The notes under the pieces: model-generated
What the model saw: the letters and a program-made list of their open reading frames with translations, nothing else
Databases searched by the model: none
What the model was told of the DNA's origin: nothing
Made by a program: the position numbers and the translations under genes
Source of the DNA: an uncultured Flavihumibacter sp.
Lineage (GTDB): Bacteria; Bacteroidota; Bacteroidia; Chitinophagales; Chitinophagaceae
NCBI GenBank assembly: GCA_902168225.1
Contig: CABHOW010000106.1
Location: 1-64,000, forward strand
Direction: 5' to 3'
DNA length: 64,000 nt
Part shown: positions 24,521-33,861 of the stretch, piece by piece
Layout of the letters: each line of letters starts with the position of its first letter
Numbering within the stretch: position 1 is the first letter of the stretch

Positions 24521-25762
24521 ATGGCAAGTATACACCCCTTCAAAGCATTACGTCCGCAACCACAATTAGCAAAACAGGTTGCCAGTTTACCGTATGATGT
24601 TTTAAATAGTGCAGAAGCAAAAGCCCTAGCTCAGGGCAATCCTCATTCCTTTCTCCATATTACTAAAAGTGAAATTGATGTAAGCGATAAAATAGATGTT
24701 CATGCCCCTGAAGTATATCTGCAAGCCAAAGAAAATTTAGACGCCTTTATACAAAGAGATGTTTTATTTAGGGAGAATAAAGACTGTTATTATATTTATC
24801 AACTAATAATGAATGGCAGAGCGCAAACCGGACTGGTTTGTGTAAGTAGTGTAGATGATTATGAAAATGGTATCATCAAAAAACATGAATTTACCCGGCC
24901 TGAAAAAGAACAGGATCGAATTAATCATATCAGTATAACAGGGGCACAAACCGGTAATGTTTTTCTGGCATACAGAAATAATAGTCGTATCGATGAAATT
25001 ATAGAACAATGTAAAAAAACTAAATCGCCCGGGTATGATTTTATAGCCGAGGATGGCATACAACATAGTATTTGGATCATTAACGACGATAAAACAATTA
25101 CAGCTATTACCGATATTTTTGCAAAAGAAGTTCCTGCAACCTATATTGCCGATGGGCATCACCGTGCCGCCTCTGCGGCAAAAGTGCGAAAACAATTAGG
25201 AGATAAGGCACCAATTGGCGCCAATCATTTTTTAACCACTTTATTTCCTGCCAACCAATTATATATCATGGATTATAACAGGGTGGTAAAAGATTTGAAT
25301 GGATTGTCTACCGAAGATTTTTTAGTAGCACTGGAGCCCTACTTCGAAATTGGGCCTGCTCAAAAAGAGGCTGTAAAACCCGGTACTTTACATGAATTTG
25401 GATTATATATATCCAATAATTGGTATCGATTAACGGCCAAAGCAGGAACCTATGATGCCAATGATCCCATAGGCGTATTGGATGTTAGTATTTTGCAGGA
25501 TAAAGTATTAAGCGGTATCTTGGAAATTCACGACCCTAGAACAGATAAGCGGATCGATTTTGTAGGAGGTATTCGCGGATTGACTGAATTAGAAAAAAGA
25601 GTTAATAGTGGAGATGTTGTTGCTGCGTTTAGCCTATATCCTGTTACTATTGATCAGTTATTTAATATAGCAGATAGCGGACAAGTAATGCCCCCTAAAA
25701 GTACTTGGTTTGAACCTAAGTTAAGAGATGGATTATTAACCCATTTAATTACTGCAGAATAA
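24521..25762 (+). CDS. DUF1015 family protein
   Basis: This 413-residue protein belongs to the uncharacterised DUF1015 family. Conserved segments are 'PFKALRPQPQLAKQVASLPYDVLN' at the N-terminus, 'KHEFTRPEKEQDR' at about 121-133 and 'IADGHHRAASA' at about 209-219. The DGHHR motif (residues 211-215) also occurs in ParB/sulfiredoxin-fold serine kinases, but I cannot show common ancestry. The gene follows serC in the same direction and precedes a TPR gene by 1 base. Context suggests a role in serine or phosphoserine metabolism, possibly a kinase- or phosphatase-like step. This is inference; the biochemical function is unknown to me. Confidence 0.85.
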   Translation: MASIHPFKALRPQPQLAKQVASLPYDVLNSAEAKALAQGNPHSFLHITKSEIDVSDKIDVHAPEVYLQAKENLDAFIQRDVLFRENKDCYYIYQLIMNGRAQTGLVCVSSVDDYENGIIKKHEFTRPEKEQDRINHISITGAQTGNVFLAYRNNSRIDEIIEQCKKTKSPGYDFIAEDGIQHSIWIINDDKTITAITDIFAKEVPATYIADGHHRAASAAKVRKQLGDKAPIGANHFLTTLFPANQLYIMDYNRVVKDLNGLSTEDFLVALEPYFEIGPAQKEAVKPGTLHEFGLYISNNWYRLTAKAGTYDANDPIGVLDVSILQDKVLSGILEIHDPRTDKRIDFVGGIRGLTELEKRVNSGDVVAAFSLYPVTIDQLFNIADSGQVMPPKSTWFEPKLRDGLLTHLITAE

Positions 25763-25763
25763 T

Positions 25764-26675
25764 ATGCGTTTTTTATTTGCTTTTTTTATAACCGTTTTAT
25801 ATGCGCTAACCGCACATGCGCAAAGCACTCAGGAGTTAATAGAAAAAGCAAAAGTATTTACCGGTCAGGGTGATTTTGAAAATGCAATCAATACTTTGCA
25901 AAAGGCAAGAGCATCAGATCCGGGATCGGCTGAAGTAGTACAATCCCTATCATTTGTATATTTTCTACAACGCGATTTTGCCAAAGCTATTGAGACAGGT
26001 AAAATGGCTATTGCGATGCCTAGCGCAGAGGAGCAAGCTTTTCAAATACTGGGTTTATCCTATAAAAGTATTGCCGCTTATCGGGAAGCGTCTAAAATGT
26101 ATCAGTTAGGCTTAAAGAAATTTCCTAATAGTGGCGTTATTTATAATGAGTATGCAGAAAATTTAGCGTTAGATGGGAACACGAAAGCAGCCATTGCTTT
26201 ATGGGAAGAAGGTATAGCAAAAGCACCTAATTTTAGTGGAAATTATTTTAATGCCGTTCGTTACTACGACGGCAAAGACGAGCTGGAAAAAACAATGTAT
26301 TATGCAGAAGTATTCTTAAATCTGGAAAGTTATTCCACCAGAACAACTGAAATTAAAAATATACTTGTAAAAGCGTATACACAATACCTGAAGGTGGGCG
26401 CTTCTATCACTATCGAGCAAATAAATGGGTATCGTACAACGCTATTTAATAAGGTAACAGCTAATGAGAAAAAACCGGCTTTGCCCGGGGAGTTATACGA
26501 ACATTGGAAATACCTGATTGCACAGGGAATCTTTGAAGCTTACAGCCAGTGGTTATTAGGGGAAACCTTGAATAAGCCATTATTTACAAATTGGGTGGCT
26601 TCTCACCCTAAAGAATGGGATTCTTTTGTTGCTTTTCAAAAGAGCCGGGTATTTAAATTGGTGCGTACTTATTAG
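25764..26675 (+). CDS. Exported TPR protein
   Basis: This 303-residue protein has a signal peptide ('MRFLFAFFITVLYALTAHAQ') followed by at least four tetratricopeptide repeats between about residues 23 and 190 ('AKVFTGQGDFENAINTLQKARASDPGSAEVVQSLSFVYFLQRDFAKAIETGKMAI' and following). The C-terminal third is not repeat-like and ends 'VAFQKSRVFKLVRTY'. TPR proteins mediate protein interactions; no partner is known here. It starts one base after the DUF1015 stop codon and so is probably translated from the same mRNA. Confidence 0.75.
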   Translation: MRFLFAFFITVLYALTAHAQSTQELIEKAKVFTGQGDFENAINTLQKARASDPGSAEVVQSLSFVYFLQRDFAKAIETGKMAIAMPSAEEQAFQILGLSYKSIAAYREASKMYQLGLKKFPNSGVIYNEYAENLALDGNTKAAIALWEEGIAKAPNFSGNYFNAVRYYDGKDELEKTMYYAEVFLNLESYSTRTTEIKNILVKAYTQYLKVGASITIEQINGYRTTLFNKVTANEKKPALPGELYEHWKYLIAQGIFEAYSQWLLGETLNKPLFTNWVASHPKEWDSFVAFQKSRVFKLVRTY

Positions 26676-26720
26676 TTTCTGTGTTTTTTTTGGTATTTTG
26701 TTTTCCCATAATGATTGCAT

Positions 26721-28505
26721 ATGACTATCAAACGCCTGTTCGATTGTGTAGAACATCAACTTACCTATTTTCCTAAGAAAGAAATGCTTGTTGCCAAACA
26801 GCAAGGCGAGTGGAAAGCTTATTCCACAGAGGAAGTTGCGAGTATTGTTAATAAATTTAGTGCCGGGTTATTACATTTAGGGGTAAGCGGTAATAATTTT
26901 ACACCGGAAGGAAGTGATAAAATTGCTATCATCAGTAATAACAGACCTGAATGGGTTTTTACTGATTTGGCCTGTCAGCAGATAGGCGCCATCTTAGTAC
27001 CGGTATATCCTACTACGAATCCGCTTGAATTGGAATTTATATTAAATGATGCGGCAGTTAAATATATTTTCGTCGCGAACGAAGAATTGCTAGAGAAGAT
27101 TAATAGTATCCTGCCTAAAGTACCTTCTATCAAATCGGCCTATACTTTTGATCTAATTGCCGGAGCACCTCACTGGACACAGGTAACCGAATTAGCAGAT
27201 GATTCATTACTTAAACAAGTTGAAGACATTAAGAAATCAATACCGGTAGATCAATTAGCTACTATCATTTACACATCCGGTACAACCGGTACTCCAAAAG
27301 GAGTAATGCTTTCGCATAAAAATATTTATAGTAATGTTCAGTTCTCTAAAGAGAGTTTTCCATTCGAAGATGCACCCCAAACTAAAGTATTGAGCTTTTT
27401 ACCACTCAATCATATTTTTGAAAAAACCTGTACCTATATTTATTTATATAGTGGTATCAGTATTTATTATGCAGAGAGTTTAGAAACGATTGGCGATAAT
27501 TTAAGAGAAGTAAAACCCAATGGCTTTACCACCGTTCCCCGATTGCTGGAAAAAGTATTTGAAAGAATTATGGCCAAGGGTAATGAACAAAGCGGTGTAA
27601 AGCGTAAGCTATTTTTCTGGGCAGTTGATTTGGCAGAGAAATATGATAATAGAATAAGTGGTGGAATCTGGTACAATATCCAACTAGCGATCGCCAATAA
27701 ACTTATTTTCTCAAAATGGCGGGAAGCATTAGGAGGGAATATATCTTATATCATTACAGGTGGTGCAGCTTGCCAGGTAAAATTATTACGCATTTTTAAT
27801 GCTGCTCAGGTGCCGGTATATGAAGGATATGGGCCAACTGAGAATAGTCCGGTGATATGTGTAAACCGACAGGAAAAAGGGGGCACTAAATTTGGAACTG
27901 TAGGCCCTCAAATAAAAGGTATCGAAGTAAAGCTGGCAGAAGATGGAGAAATTTGTGTAAGTGGTCCCTGCGTTATGCAAGGGTATTATAAACGTCCTGA
28001 CCTCACAGCTGAAACTGTAGTAAACGGTTGGTTATTAACCGGTGATATAGGGGTATGGGATGAAAATAAATTTTTAAAAATCACTGATCGTAAAAAAGAA
28101 TTATTTAAAACCAGCGGTGGTAAATATGTAGCCCCTCAGCCAATAGAGAATAAATTAAAAGAGAGCCCCTTTATTGAGCAAGTAATGGTAGTAGGCTCTG
28201 AACGAAAATTTGTGGGAGCTTTAATAGTACCGTCATTCTCAACTTTACAAGAATGGATGCGGGAAAAAGGTATTTCATTTACCACACACGAAGACGTGAT
28301 TCATCATCCTAAAGTTCTCGAACTGTATCGTGAGTTAGTGGAAAGCTTTAATAATTTCTTTAATCATGTAGAGCAAATTAAAAAGTTTGAGCTGCTGCCT
28401 CGTGAGTGGACGATTGAAACAGGTGAGATGACTCCAAAAATGAGTTTAAAACGCAAGGTGGTAATGGAAAAGTTCAAAGACGCTATTGAGCGAATATATG
28501 CATGA
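26721..28505 (+). CDS. Long-chain fatty acid-CoA ligase (AMP-forming)
   Basis: This 594-residue member of the ANL superfamily activates fatty acids to acyl-CoA. Motifs include the AMP/P-loop 'TIIYTSGTTGTPKGVMLSHKN' near residue 187, 'FLPLNHIFEKT', 'YEGYGPTENSPVIC', 'GWLLTGDIGVWDENKFLKITDRKKELFKTSGGKYVAPQPIEN' and the C-terminal catalytic Lys region 'EMTPKMSLKRKVV'. The long-chain form and lack of a signal place it at the cytoplasmic face of the membrane. The ATG at 26721 is preferred over an upstream TTG. It overlaps the next gene by 8 bases. Confidence 0.93.
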   Translation: MTIKRLFDCVEHQLTYFPKKEMLVAKQQGEWKAYSTEEVASIVNKFSAGLLHLGVSGNNFTPEGSDKIAIISNNRPEWVFTDLACQQIGAILVPVYPTTNPLELEFILNDAAVKYIFVANEELLEKINSILPKVPSIKSAYTFDLIAGAPHWTQVTELADDSLLKQVEDIKKSIPVDQLATIIYTSGTTGTPKGVMLSHKNIYSNVQFSKESFPFEDAPQTKVLSFLPLNHIFEKTCTYIYLYSGISIYYAESLETIGDNLREVKPNGFTTVPRLLEKVFERIMAKGNEQSGVKRKLFFWAVDLAEKYDNRISGGIWYNIQLAIANKLIFSKWREALGGNISYIITGGAACQVKLLRIFNAAQVPVYEGYGPTENSPVICVNRQEKGGTKFGTVGPQIKGIEVKLAEDGEICVSGPCVMQGYYKRPDLTAETVVNGWLLTGDIGVWDENKFLKITDRKKELFKTSGGKYVAPQPIENKLKESPFIEQVMVVGSERKFVGALIVPSFSTLQEWMREKGISFTTHEDVIHHPKVLELYRELVESFNNFFNHVEQIKKFELLPREWTIETGEMTPKMSLKRKVVMEKFKDAIERIYA

Positions 28506-30315
28506 CGCTACTTTATTAAATATTCTAATAGTAGAAGACAATCCGGCAGATCTATTTGTACTGGAGGGATTACTTTGGAAAACCTGGTTACCGATCGATA
28601 CCATTTGGAAAGCCAGTAGTGGTACAGAAGCTGTAGTTCAATTACAGAAACATAAGCCAAGTTTAATATTGCTGGACCTTTCACTCACCGATAGTACAGG
28701 TATAGACTCCTATAAAAGTATTCAACACCTCGCACTAGATATTCCCATATTGGTACTCACAGGCTTGGCTGATATGGATATGGCTCTGGAAACCATGAGT
28801 TTGGGTGCACAAGATTATTTAGTAAAAGGAGAATTCGATGAAAAGCTATTAGCAAAATCGATACAATATAGTATTGAGCGAAAAAAGAATTTGCAGAAAC
28901 TTTTGTTGAGTGAAAAAAGATTTAAAGCATTAGTGAATGCGGGCTCCGACATGATAAAAGTGCTTGATTCCCAAGGTGTGTTTATTTATATTAGTCCAAC
29001 TGTTGAAAATGTACTGGGGTATAAAGACACGGATCTGATCGGTAAGTCTACTTTCGATTTTATTCATCCCGACGATCTATCTATTGCACATGAAGTTTTT
29101 CAAAAAGTACATTATGTAGATCAGGCGGCTTTTCCTGCTTTCCGATTTAAAAATAAATATGGCGAATATCGGTGGTTGGAAACAAATCTTACCAACTTAT
29201 TAAATGATGAATCTGTACAAGGTATCGTATCTAACTCTCGGGATATCACTGCGCGCAAAGAAGCGGCAGAAATAGTACGACTATCGGAAGAGCGTTACCG
29301 GAATTTATTTTTTTTCAACCCGATGGCGCTTTATATCTGGGATTTACAAACCCAGCAGATAATGGAAGTAAATGGCGTTGCTGAAAGGGAGTATGGATAT
29401 ACAAGAGAAGAATTTTTAAAGCTTACATTATGGGAGATGCGACCTCCGGCTACTTTTAATAAGCTTAAAAAATTCATTCAAAAAATCACTGAAAGCAAAG
29501 AACCTAAAAGTGGTGGAATTTGGGAGCATATCAACAAAAAAGGGGAAATATTGTATATGGAAATCTCCTCTTTGCGTATCCGTTATAATGAGCGAGATGC
29601 TGTAATGGCTATAGCTAACAATATTACTGAAAGGGTATATTTAGAGAAAAAATTGGATGAAGAAAGAAAGCTAAAACAAAAAGAAATTACGGAAGCAGTA
29701 ATCAGTGCACAAGAAAAGGAACGGCATGATATAAGTAAAGAATTACATGATAACGTTAATCAACAGCTTACGGTTGCTATGATGTATATTGCTTCTGCAG
29801 AGAAAAAAAATGAGTCGGGGTCGGAATTACTCCGTCAGTCGGCTGATTTTATATTACATGCCATTGAAGAAATACGGAGGCTAACCAAAGGGTTAATAAC
29901 ACCGCTCATTAAAGACTTTGGTTTAACCAAAGCGATAGAGAGCTTATTAGAAGATGTTAAACACGTACAAGATTTGCACATACATTTTGTATCTGATACC
30001 TTTTTTGATGAAGACTTAGTATATGATTTTAAACTTTCTATTTTTCGTATCATCCAAGAACAACTAAGTAATGTATTAAAACATGCGCATGCCAATTCTT
30101 TGATAATTGAGCTGGGAAGGAACTTACATAGTATTTATTTATCCATTACAGATAATGGAGTAGGGTTTGATCTAACACACCAAAAAAAAGGGATTGGCTT
30201 ATATAATATTACCAGCAGGGTTGAGCTTTTTAATGGTTCTATCAGTATACATACCGCACCTACATCGGGCTGTGCCATGCATATCAGTTTTCCATTAGAG
30301 CGACTAAAACAATAG
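28498..30315 (+). CDS. Hybrid sensor: receiver-PAS-PAS-histidine kinase (NarX/HisKA_3 type)
   Basis: This 605-residue protein starts at the ATG at 28498, inside the end of the acyl-CoA ligase gene. Domains in order are a receiver domain (about 1-125; 'ILIVEDN', phospho-acceptor Asp in 'LILLDLSLTDS', Lys in 'DYLVKGEFD'), PAS domain 1 (about 140-260), PAS domain 2 (about 265-385), a HisKA_3 dimerisation helix with 'HDISKELHDNVNQQLTVAMMYI' (phospho-His), and a HATPase_c domain ('ITDNGVGFD', 'KGIGLYNITSRVEL'). No membrane segment is visible, so it is a cytoplasmic sensor. An N-terminal receiver upstream of a kinase core suggests input from another kinase. The output regulator is not encoded nearby. 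Confidence 0.9.
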   Translation: MHDATLLNILIVEDNPADLFVLEGLLWKTWLPIDTIWKASSGTEAVVQLQKHKPSLILLDLSLTDSTGIDSYKSIQHLALDIPILVLTGLADMDMALETMSLGAQDYLVKGEFDEKLLAKSIQYSIERKKNLQKLLLSEKRFKALVNAGSDMIKVLDSQGVFIYISPTVENVLGYKDTDLIGKSTFDFIHPDDLSIAHEVFQKVHYVDQAAFPAFRFKNKYGEYRWLETNLTNLLNDESVQGIVSNSRDITARKEAAEIVRLSEERYRNLFFFNPMALYIWDLQTQQIMEVNGVAEREYGYTREEFLKLTLWEMRPPATFNKLKKFIQKITESKEPKSGGIWEHINKKGEILYMEISSLRIRYNERDAVMAIANNITERVYLEKKLDEERKLKQKEITEAVISAQEKERHDISKELHDNVNQQLTVAMMYIASAEKKNESGSELLRQSADFILHAIEEIRRLTKGLITPLIKDFGLTKAIESLLEDVKHVQDLHIHFVSDTFFDEDLVYDFKLSIFRIIQEQLSNVLKHAHANSLIIELGRNLHSIYLSITDNGVGFDLTHQKKGIGLYNITSRVELFNGSISIHTAPTSGCAMHISFPLERLKQ

Positions 30316-30342
30316 ATAAACTTATCTAATTTCGCTATTTCT

Positions 30343-30948
30343 ATGGGTCGATATTATCTGTACTTTTTATTGCTTTTAGTTTCCTGTAAATCTCAGGTAA
30401 AGCCTTTACCAATATTGGGTAATCCTACTATTGAGGGGAAAGACACGATTTATCCAACCATAAAAAACTTTTCTTTGATAAATCAAGAGGGGCAAGTTGT
30501 ATCAAATGACAACCTTAAGGATAAAATTTATGTTGCTGATTTTGTTTTTCTTTCATGCCCCACTATTTGCCCGAAAATGACAAAAGAAATGCGTGATGCA
30601 TATATTGCTTTTGGAACAGATAATCGGGTTGCATTTATTTCTCATACCATTGACCCCGAAAACGATTCCGTTCCTCGCCTAAAGTCTTTTGCCAATAATT
30701 TAGGGGTATCTGCTCCTAAATGGCAGTTCTTAACAGGAAATCAGGATAGTATCATGGATCTTGCTTCAAGTTCTTACTTTGCTACTGCATACCCGGATAG
30801 TACTTCGCCGGGTGGATTTACACATAGTGGCGGTTTACTTTTAGTAGACAAAAACAAGCATATACGGGGGGTTTATAACGGTACTAAGCCCGAAGAAACG
30901 GTTCGACTAATTACCGATATCAAAAAACTTTTGAAAGAGCAATTTTAG
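30343..30948 (+). CDS. SCO1/SenC family copper chaperone lipoprotein
   Basis: This 201-residue thioredoxin-like protein delivers copper to the CuA site of cytochrome oxidase or acts in related metal/redox handling. The copper ligands are all present: C72 and C76 in 'SCPTICPKM' and H161 in 'FTHSGG'. The lipobox Cys is at residue 15 ('LLLLVSC'), so it is anchored facing the periplasm. It begins a run of same-strand genes for a small Cys protein, a TonB receptor, a PepSY protein and a DJ-1/YHS fusion. This suggests a copper acquisition or homeostasis locus rather than an oxidase cluster. Confidence 0.9.
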   Translation: MGRYYLYFLLLLVSCKSQVKPLPILGNPTIEGKDTIYPTIKNFSLINQEGQVVSNDNLKDKIYVADFVFLSCPTICPKMTKEMRDAYIAFGTDNRVAFISHTIDPENDSVPRLKSFANNLGVSAPKWQFLTGNQDSIMDLASSSYFATAYPDSTSPGGFTHSGGLLLVDKNKHIRGVYNGTKPEETVRLITDIKKLLKEQF

Positions 30949-30964
30949 ATTTACCTTTGCACTA

Positions 30965-31342
30965 TTGAAAAAAATAGCTGCAATACTACTTATCGCCGGT
31001 TTTCTTGTACAAAGCACAAGCCAGCTATTTATTTTAGCCGTATTCAAAATTAACCAGCAATATATTGCTGAAAACCTCTGTATTAATAGGTTTGATGCGA
31101 TTCCAATATGTAAAGGATCCTGCTTTTTAGAAAATAAATTGGTACAAAATGATCAACGGCAACAAAAATTGCCTGATCTACGTGTAAAAAATAGTACACT
31201 TTTTTGTCAAGCCTTTCCTATTGCATGTATCAAAGTGGGTACCAATCTTTCTCAAGCTATAACGTATCCAACGCTGAACACACGTTTTATTAGCTCCAAT
31301 TTTCTTCAGTCGGTTTTTCGTCCACCAAGCATCTTAGCTTAA
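30965..31342 (+). CDS. Small exported Cys-containing protein of unknown function
   Basis: This 125-residue protein appears to start at a TTG at 30965; no ATG is available nearby. It has a signal-like or membrane N-terminus ('KKIAAILLIAGFLVQSTSQLFILAVF'). A mature part follows with Cys residues in 'ENLCINRFDAIPICKGSCFLENKL' and two more further on. The C-x3-C spacing in 'CKGSC' could bind a metal, which fits its place between a copper chaperone and a TonB receptor. Small proteins of this general kind are often found in Bacteroidota metal loci. I do not recognise the family with certainty. Confidence 0.6.
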   Translation: MKKIAAILLIAGFLVQSTSQLFILAVFKINQQYIAENLCINRFDAIPICKGSCFLENKLVQNDQRQQKLPDLRVKNSTLFCQAFPIACIKVGTNLSQAITYPTLNTRFISSNFLQSVFRPPSILA

Positions 31343-31345
31343 AGC

Positions 31346-31366
31346 ATTTTACTTTCTTAGTAAAAT
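31346..31366. promoter_or_regulatory. Perfect AT-rich inverted repeat (operator or weak terminator)
   Basis: The 8-bp arms ATTTTACT and AGTAAAAT have the loop TTCTT and lie 4 bases after the small Cys gene. There is no T run after it. It could be a regulator-binding site or a weak terminator. Confidence 0.4.
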
Positions 31367-31423
31367 AAGATGAATAATAAATAGCATCCTAGCTATTTAA
31401 TTATCAGTGTTTTCAGTTATAGT

Positions 31424-31450
31424 AAATCTTATGCGCTATAAGATTTTTAT
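31424..31450. promoter_or_regulatory. Perfect 9-bp inverted repeat upstream of the TonB receptor
   Basis: The arms AAATCTTAT and ATAAGATTT have the loop GCGCT (31424-31446) and are followed by TTAT. It could be an attenuating terminator or a metal-regulator operator placed 65 bases before the receptor start. Confidence 0.45.
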
Positions 31451-31510
31451 GAGTTAACCTATCGTGCTTTTGAATGAAAAGCGGATAGACATTTAAGTAA
31501 TTGTAAAAAA

Positions 31511-33838
31511 ATGAAACATATTATATATATCGTGCTTGGCATCGTTTTAAGCATACAGATGGAGGCACAAACAATCAGTGGTAAAATTTTTGATAGTGAA
31601 ACCAAAGAACCCATTATAGGGGCAACTATTAGAACTGTTACCGGTTTACAATCTGTAACAACAAATGCAGAAGGAAAATTTAATATTACTATAAAGGGTT
31701 CCTCTGATTCATTACAAGTATCGTTTGTAGGGTATAGGTCAATAATTGTTGAAAGTAAGCCCGGGGTCATTATTCCCCTTACTCCCAATAGTTCCCCATT
31801 ACAATCTATCATAGTGACCGCTAATAGAGAGGCAGGGCTTAGGACACAAAGCCCCATTGCTATTTCAAAACTATCTGCTACACTCATAGACGAAACAAAA
31901 GCCAGTATGCCTTTTGAATTAGTAAATAAAACGCCCGGTGTAATTATGCCCAGTTATACTAATGAGCAACATGGTATGGCTATTCGTCAGCCAATGGGCA
32001 CTAGTGCCTATTATCTGTATATGGAAGATGGTGTCCCGATCAGGCCATTAGGTATTTTTAACCATAATGCTTTACTGGAAATTAATCAATTTGCTATTAG
32101 TAGTATGGAAGTGGTAAAAGGCCCGGTTTCATCTATTTATGGCCCAGAAGCAGTTGGTGGTGCCATTAATTTTATTATGCAACGACCAACATTAGTACCC
32201 ACAGCTAAACTAGGTATACAGGTTGATAACTGGGGATATAAAAGAGTGCAATTTGGAGCCGGTGCAAAAATTAAAAAGTTTGGTTTTTATATAGGAGGGT
32301 TAAGCAGCCTGCAAACAAATTCATGGATGGCGGCGTCTGACTATAATAAAACCTCAGTAAATGTAAGGCTTGAGTATAATGTAACACAAAAAACACGCCT
32401 TATTGGAAATTTTATTTACGGTAACTATTATTCCCAAATGCCAGGAAGCATAGATAGTGCCATGTTTTACAGTAGAAACTATACAAGCTCTTCTGATTTT
32501 ACTTATAGAAAGTCCGAAGCTTTTCGCTCTCGCTTAACCTTAGAGCACGATTGGAATAGCGGCTCAAAATCTTTTATAACCTTTTTTCAGCGCAATAATA
32601 AGCACGGTCAAAATCCAAGTTATGGAATAAGATGGGCACCTGGCGCAACTACTGCAAAAGGAGAAATAAACTCAAATAACTTTGAGAGCTATGGCGTAAT
32701 AGCACAGCATAGTCAAAAAATTAGATTGCTAAATGCTAAATTAATTATCGGAGGCGTTGTAGACTATTCCAAGAACGATTACTGGTCGTATGTAGTAGAT
32801 TTAAATGCGAAGCTCGACCCCACTAACAGATTTGTAGAAAAATTTACGATAGATAAAGAACGTCCTGAATTACCTATTGCTAATTATAATGGGAATATTA
32901 AAAACTATGCAGGTTATATACAATATGATTTTGAACCTATACATAAACTCAGATTTTCTCTTGGTAGCAGATATGATATCATGAATTTGGATTACATCAA
33001 TAATGTAAACAACTCATCAGGTAATATTACTTACGAAAGATTTACTCCTAAAATTGGTGCTACGTTCGACTTAGGAAAAAATAAGGGTATATATGTTAAT
33101 TTTTCACAAGGCTTTTCGCCACCATCTCTTACGGCTATTTTCAGACCAAAACCCAATACAAATCCTGTTGAGTTTTATACTAATTTAAACCCTGCCTATT
33201 TTAATAATTATGAGCTTGGAGGATGGGCTTCACTATTAAAAAATAAAATTTATGTTGATCTAACATGGTATTACATGACCGGGCTTAATGAATTATTGAA
33301 TATTCGCCAACCCGATAATTCCTTTGATTATCAATCGGCAGGTAAAACCTTACATACAGGGATAGAGTTCGGTGTAACAGCAAAACCCAATGAACAATTT
33401 TGGTTTAGGTTTGGTGGTACAACAGCAATACATAAATTCGAAGATTTTGAAATCAGTAAAAATCCGGCCGATAAATACAAAAATCTTCAGGGCTTTGAAA
33501 TGCCAAGCTCACCTAAATGGAGCTGGAATACAGAACTCTCGTATTATCCAAAATGGTTTAAAAACTTCCGCACATCTTTAGAGTGGCAGCATGTTTCCTG
33601 CTGGTATCAAAATCAAATAAATACAGTACGATACGAGGGATTTAACTTGCTTAATTACAGGGTAGGGTATAAATGGAAGGGGCTCGAAATGTATTCAAAC
33701 ATTATGAATATTACAAATGAGCTATTTGCTTATGCTGCAACAAGAGGAAATAATACAACCGATCGAACAACATTCAATCCTGGTGCACCAAGAACCTATG
33801 TATTGGGCATTCAATACAATTTTGTAGGCAAAAAATAA
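31511..33838 (+). CDS. TonB-dependent outer-membrane receptor (probable metal/metallophore uptake)
   Basis: This 775-residue protein has a signal peptide and an N-terminal carboxypeptidase-regulatory-like domain (about 20-95, 'TISGKIFDSETKEPIIGATIRTV'). A plug follows (about 100-240, 'VNKTPGVIMPSY', 'YYLYMEDGVPIRPLGIFNHNALLEINQFAISSMEVVKGPVSSIYGPEAVGGAINF'), then a 22-strand barrel ending 'RTYVLGIQYNFVGKK'. It imports a ligand across the outer membrane using TonB energy. The neighbouring SCO, PepSY and YHS genes suggest copper or a metal complex; the ligand is not readable from the sequence. It begins after two inverted repeats that may control it. Confidence 0.88.
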   Translation: MKHIIYIVLGIVLSIQMEAQTISGKIFDSETKEPIIGATIRTVTGLQSVTTNAEGKFNITIKGSSDSLQVSFVGYRSIIVESKPGVIIPLTPNSSPLQSIIVTANREAGLRTQSPIAISKLSATLIDETKASMPFELVNKTPGVIMPSYTNEQHGMAIRQPMGTSAYYLYMEDGVPIRPLGIFNHNALLEINQFAISSMEVVKGPVSSIYGPEAVGGAINFIMQRPTLVPTAKLGIQVDNWGYKRVQFGAGAKIKKFGFYIGGLSSLQTNSWMAASDYNKTSVNVRLEYNVTQKTRLIGNFIYGNYYSQMPGSIDSAMFYSRNYTSSSDFTYRKSEAFRSRLTLEHDWNSGSKSFITFFQRNNKHGQNPSYGIRWAPGATTAKGEINSNNFESYGVIAQHSQKIRLLNAKLIIGGVVDYSKNDYWSYVVDLNAKLDPTNRFVEKFTIDKERPELPIANYNGNIKNYAGYIQYDFEPIHKLRFSLGSRYDIMNLDYINNVNNSSGNITYERFTPKIGATFDLGKNKGIYVNFSQGFSPPSLTAIFRPKPNTNPVEFYTNLNPAYFNNYELGGWASLLKNKIYVDLTWYYMTGLNELLNIRQPDNSFDYQSAGKTLHTGIEFGVTAKPNEQFWFRFGGTTAIHKFEDFEISKNPADKYKNLQGFEMPSSPKWSWNTELSYYPKWFKNFRTSLEWQHVSCWYQNQINTVRYEGFNLLNYRVGYKWKGLEMYSNIMNITNELFAYAATRGNNTTDRTTFNPGAPRTYVLGIQYNFVGKK

Positions 33839-33861
33839 TTGCTTTTTTAAAGAAGAAATTT

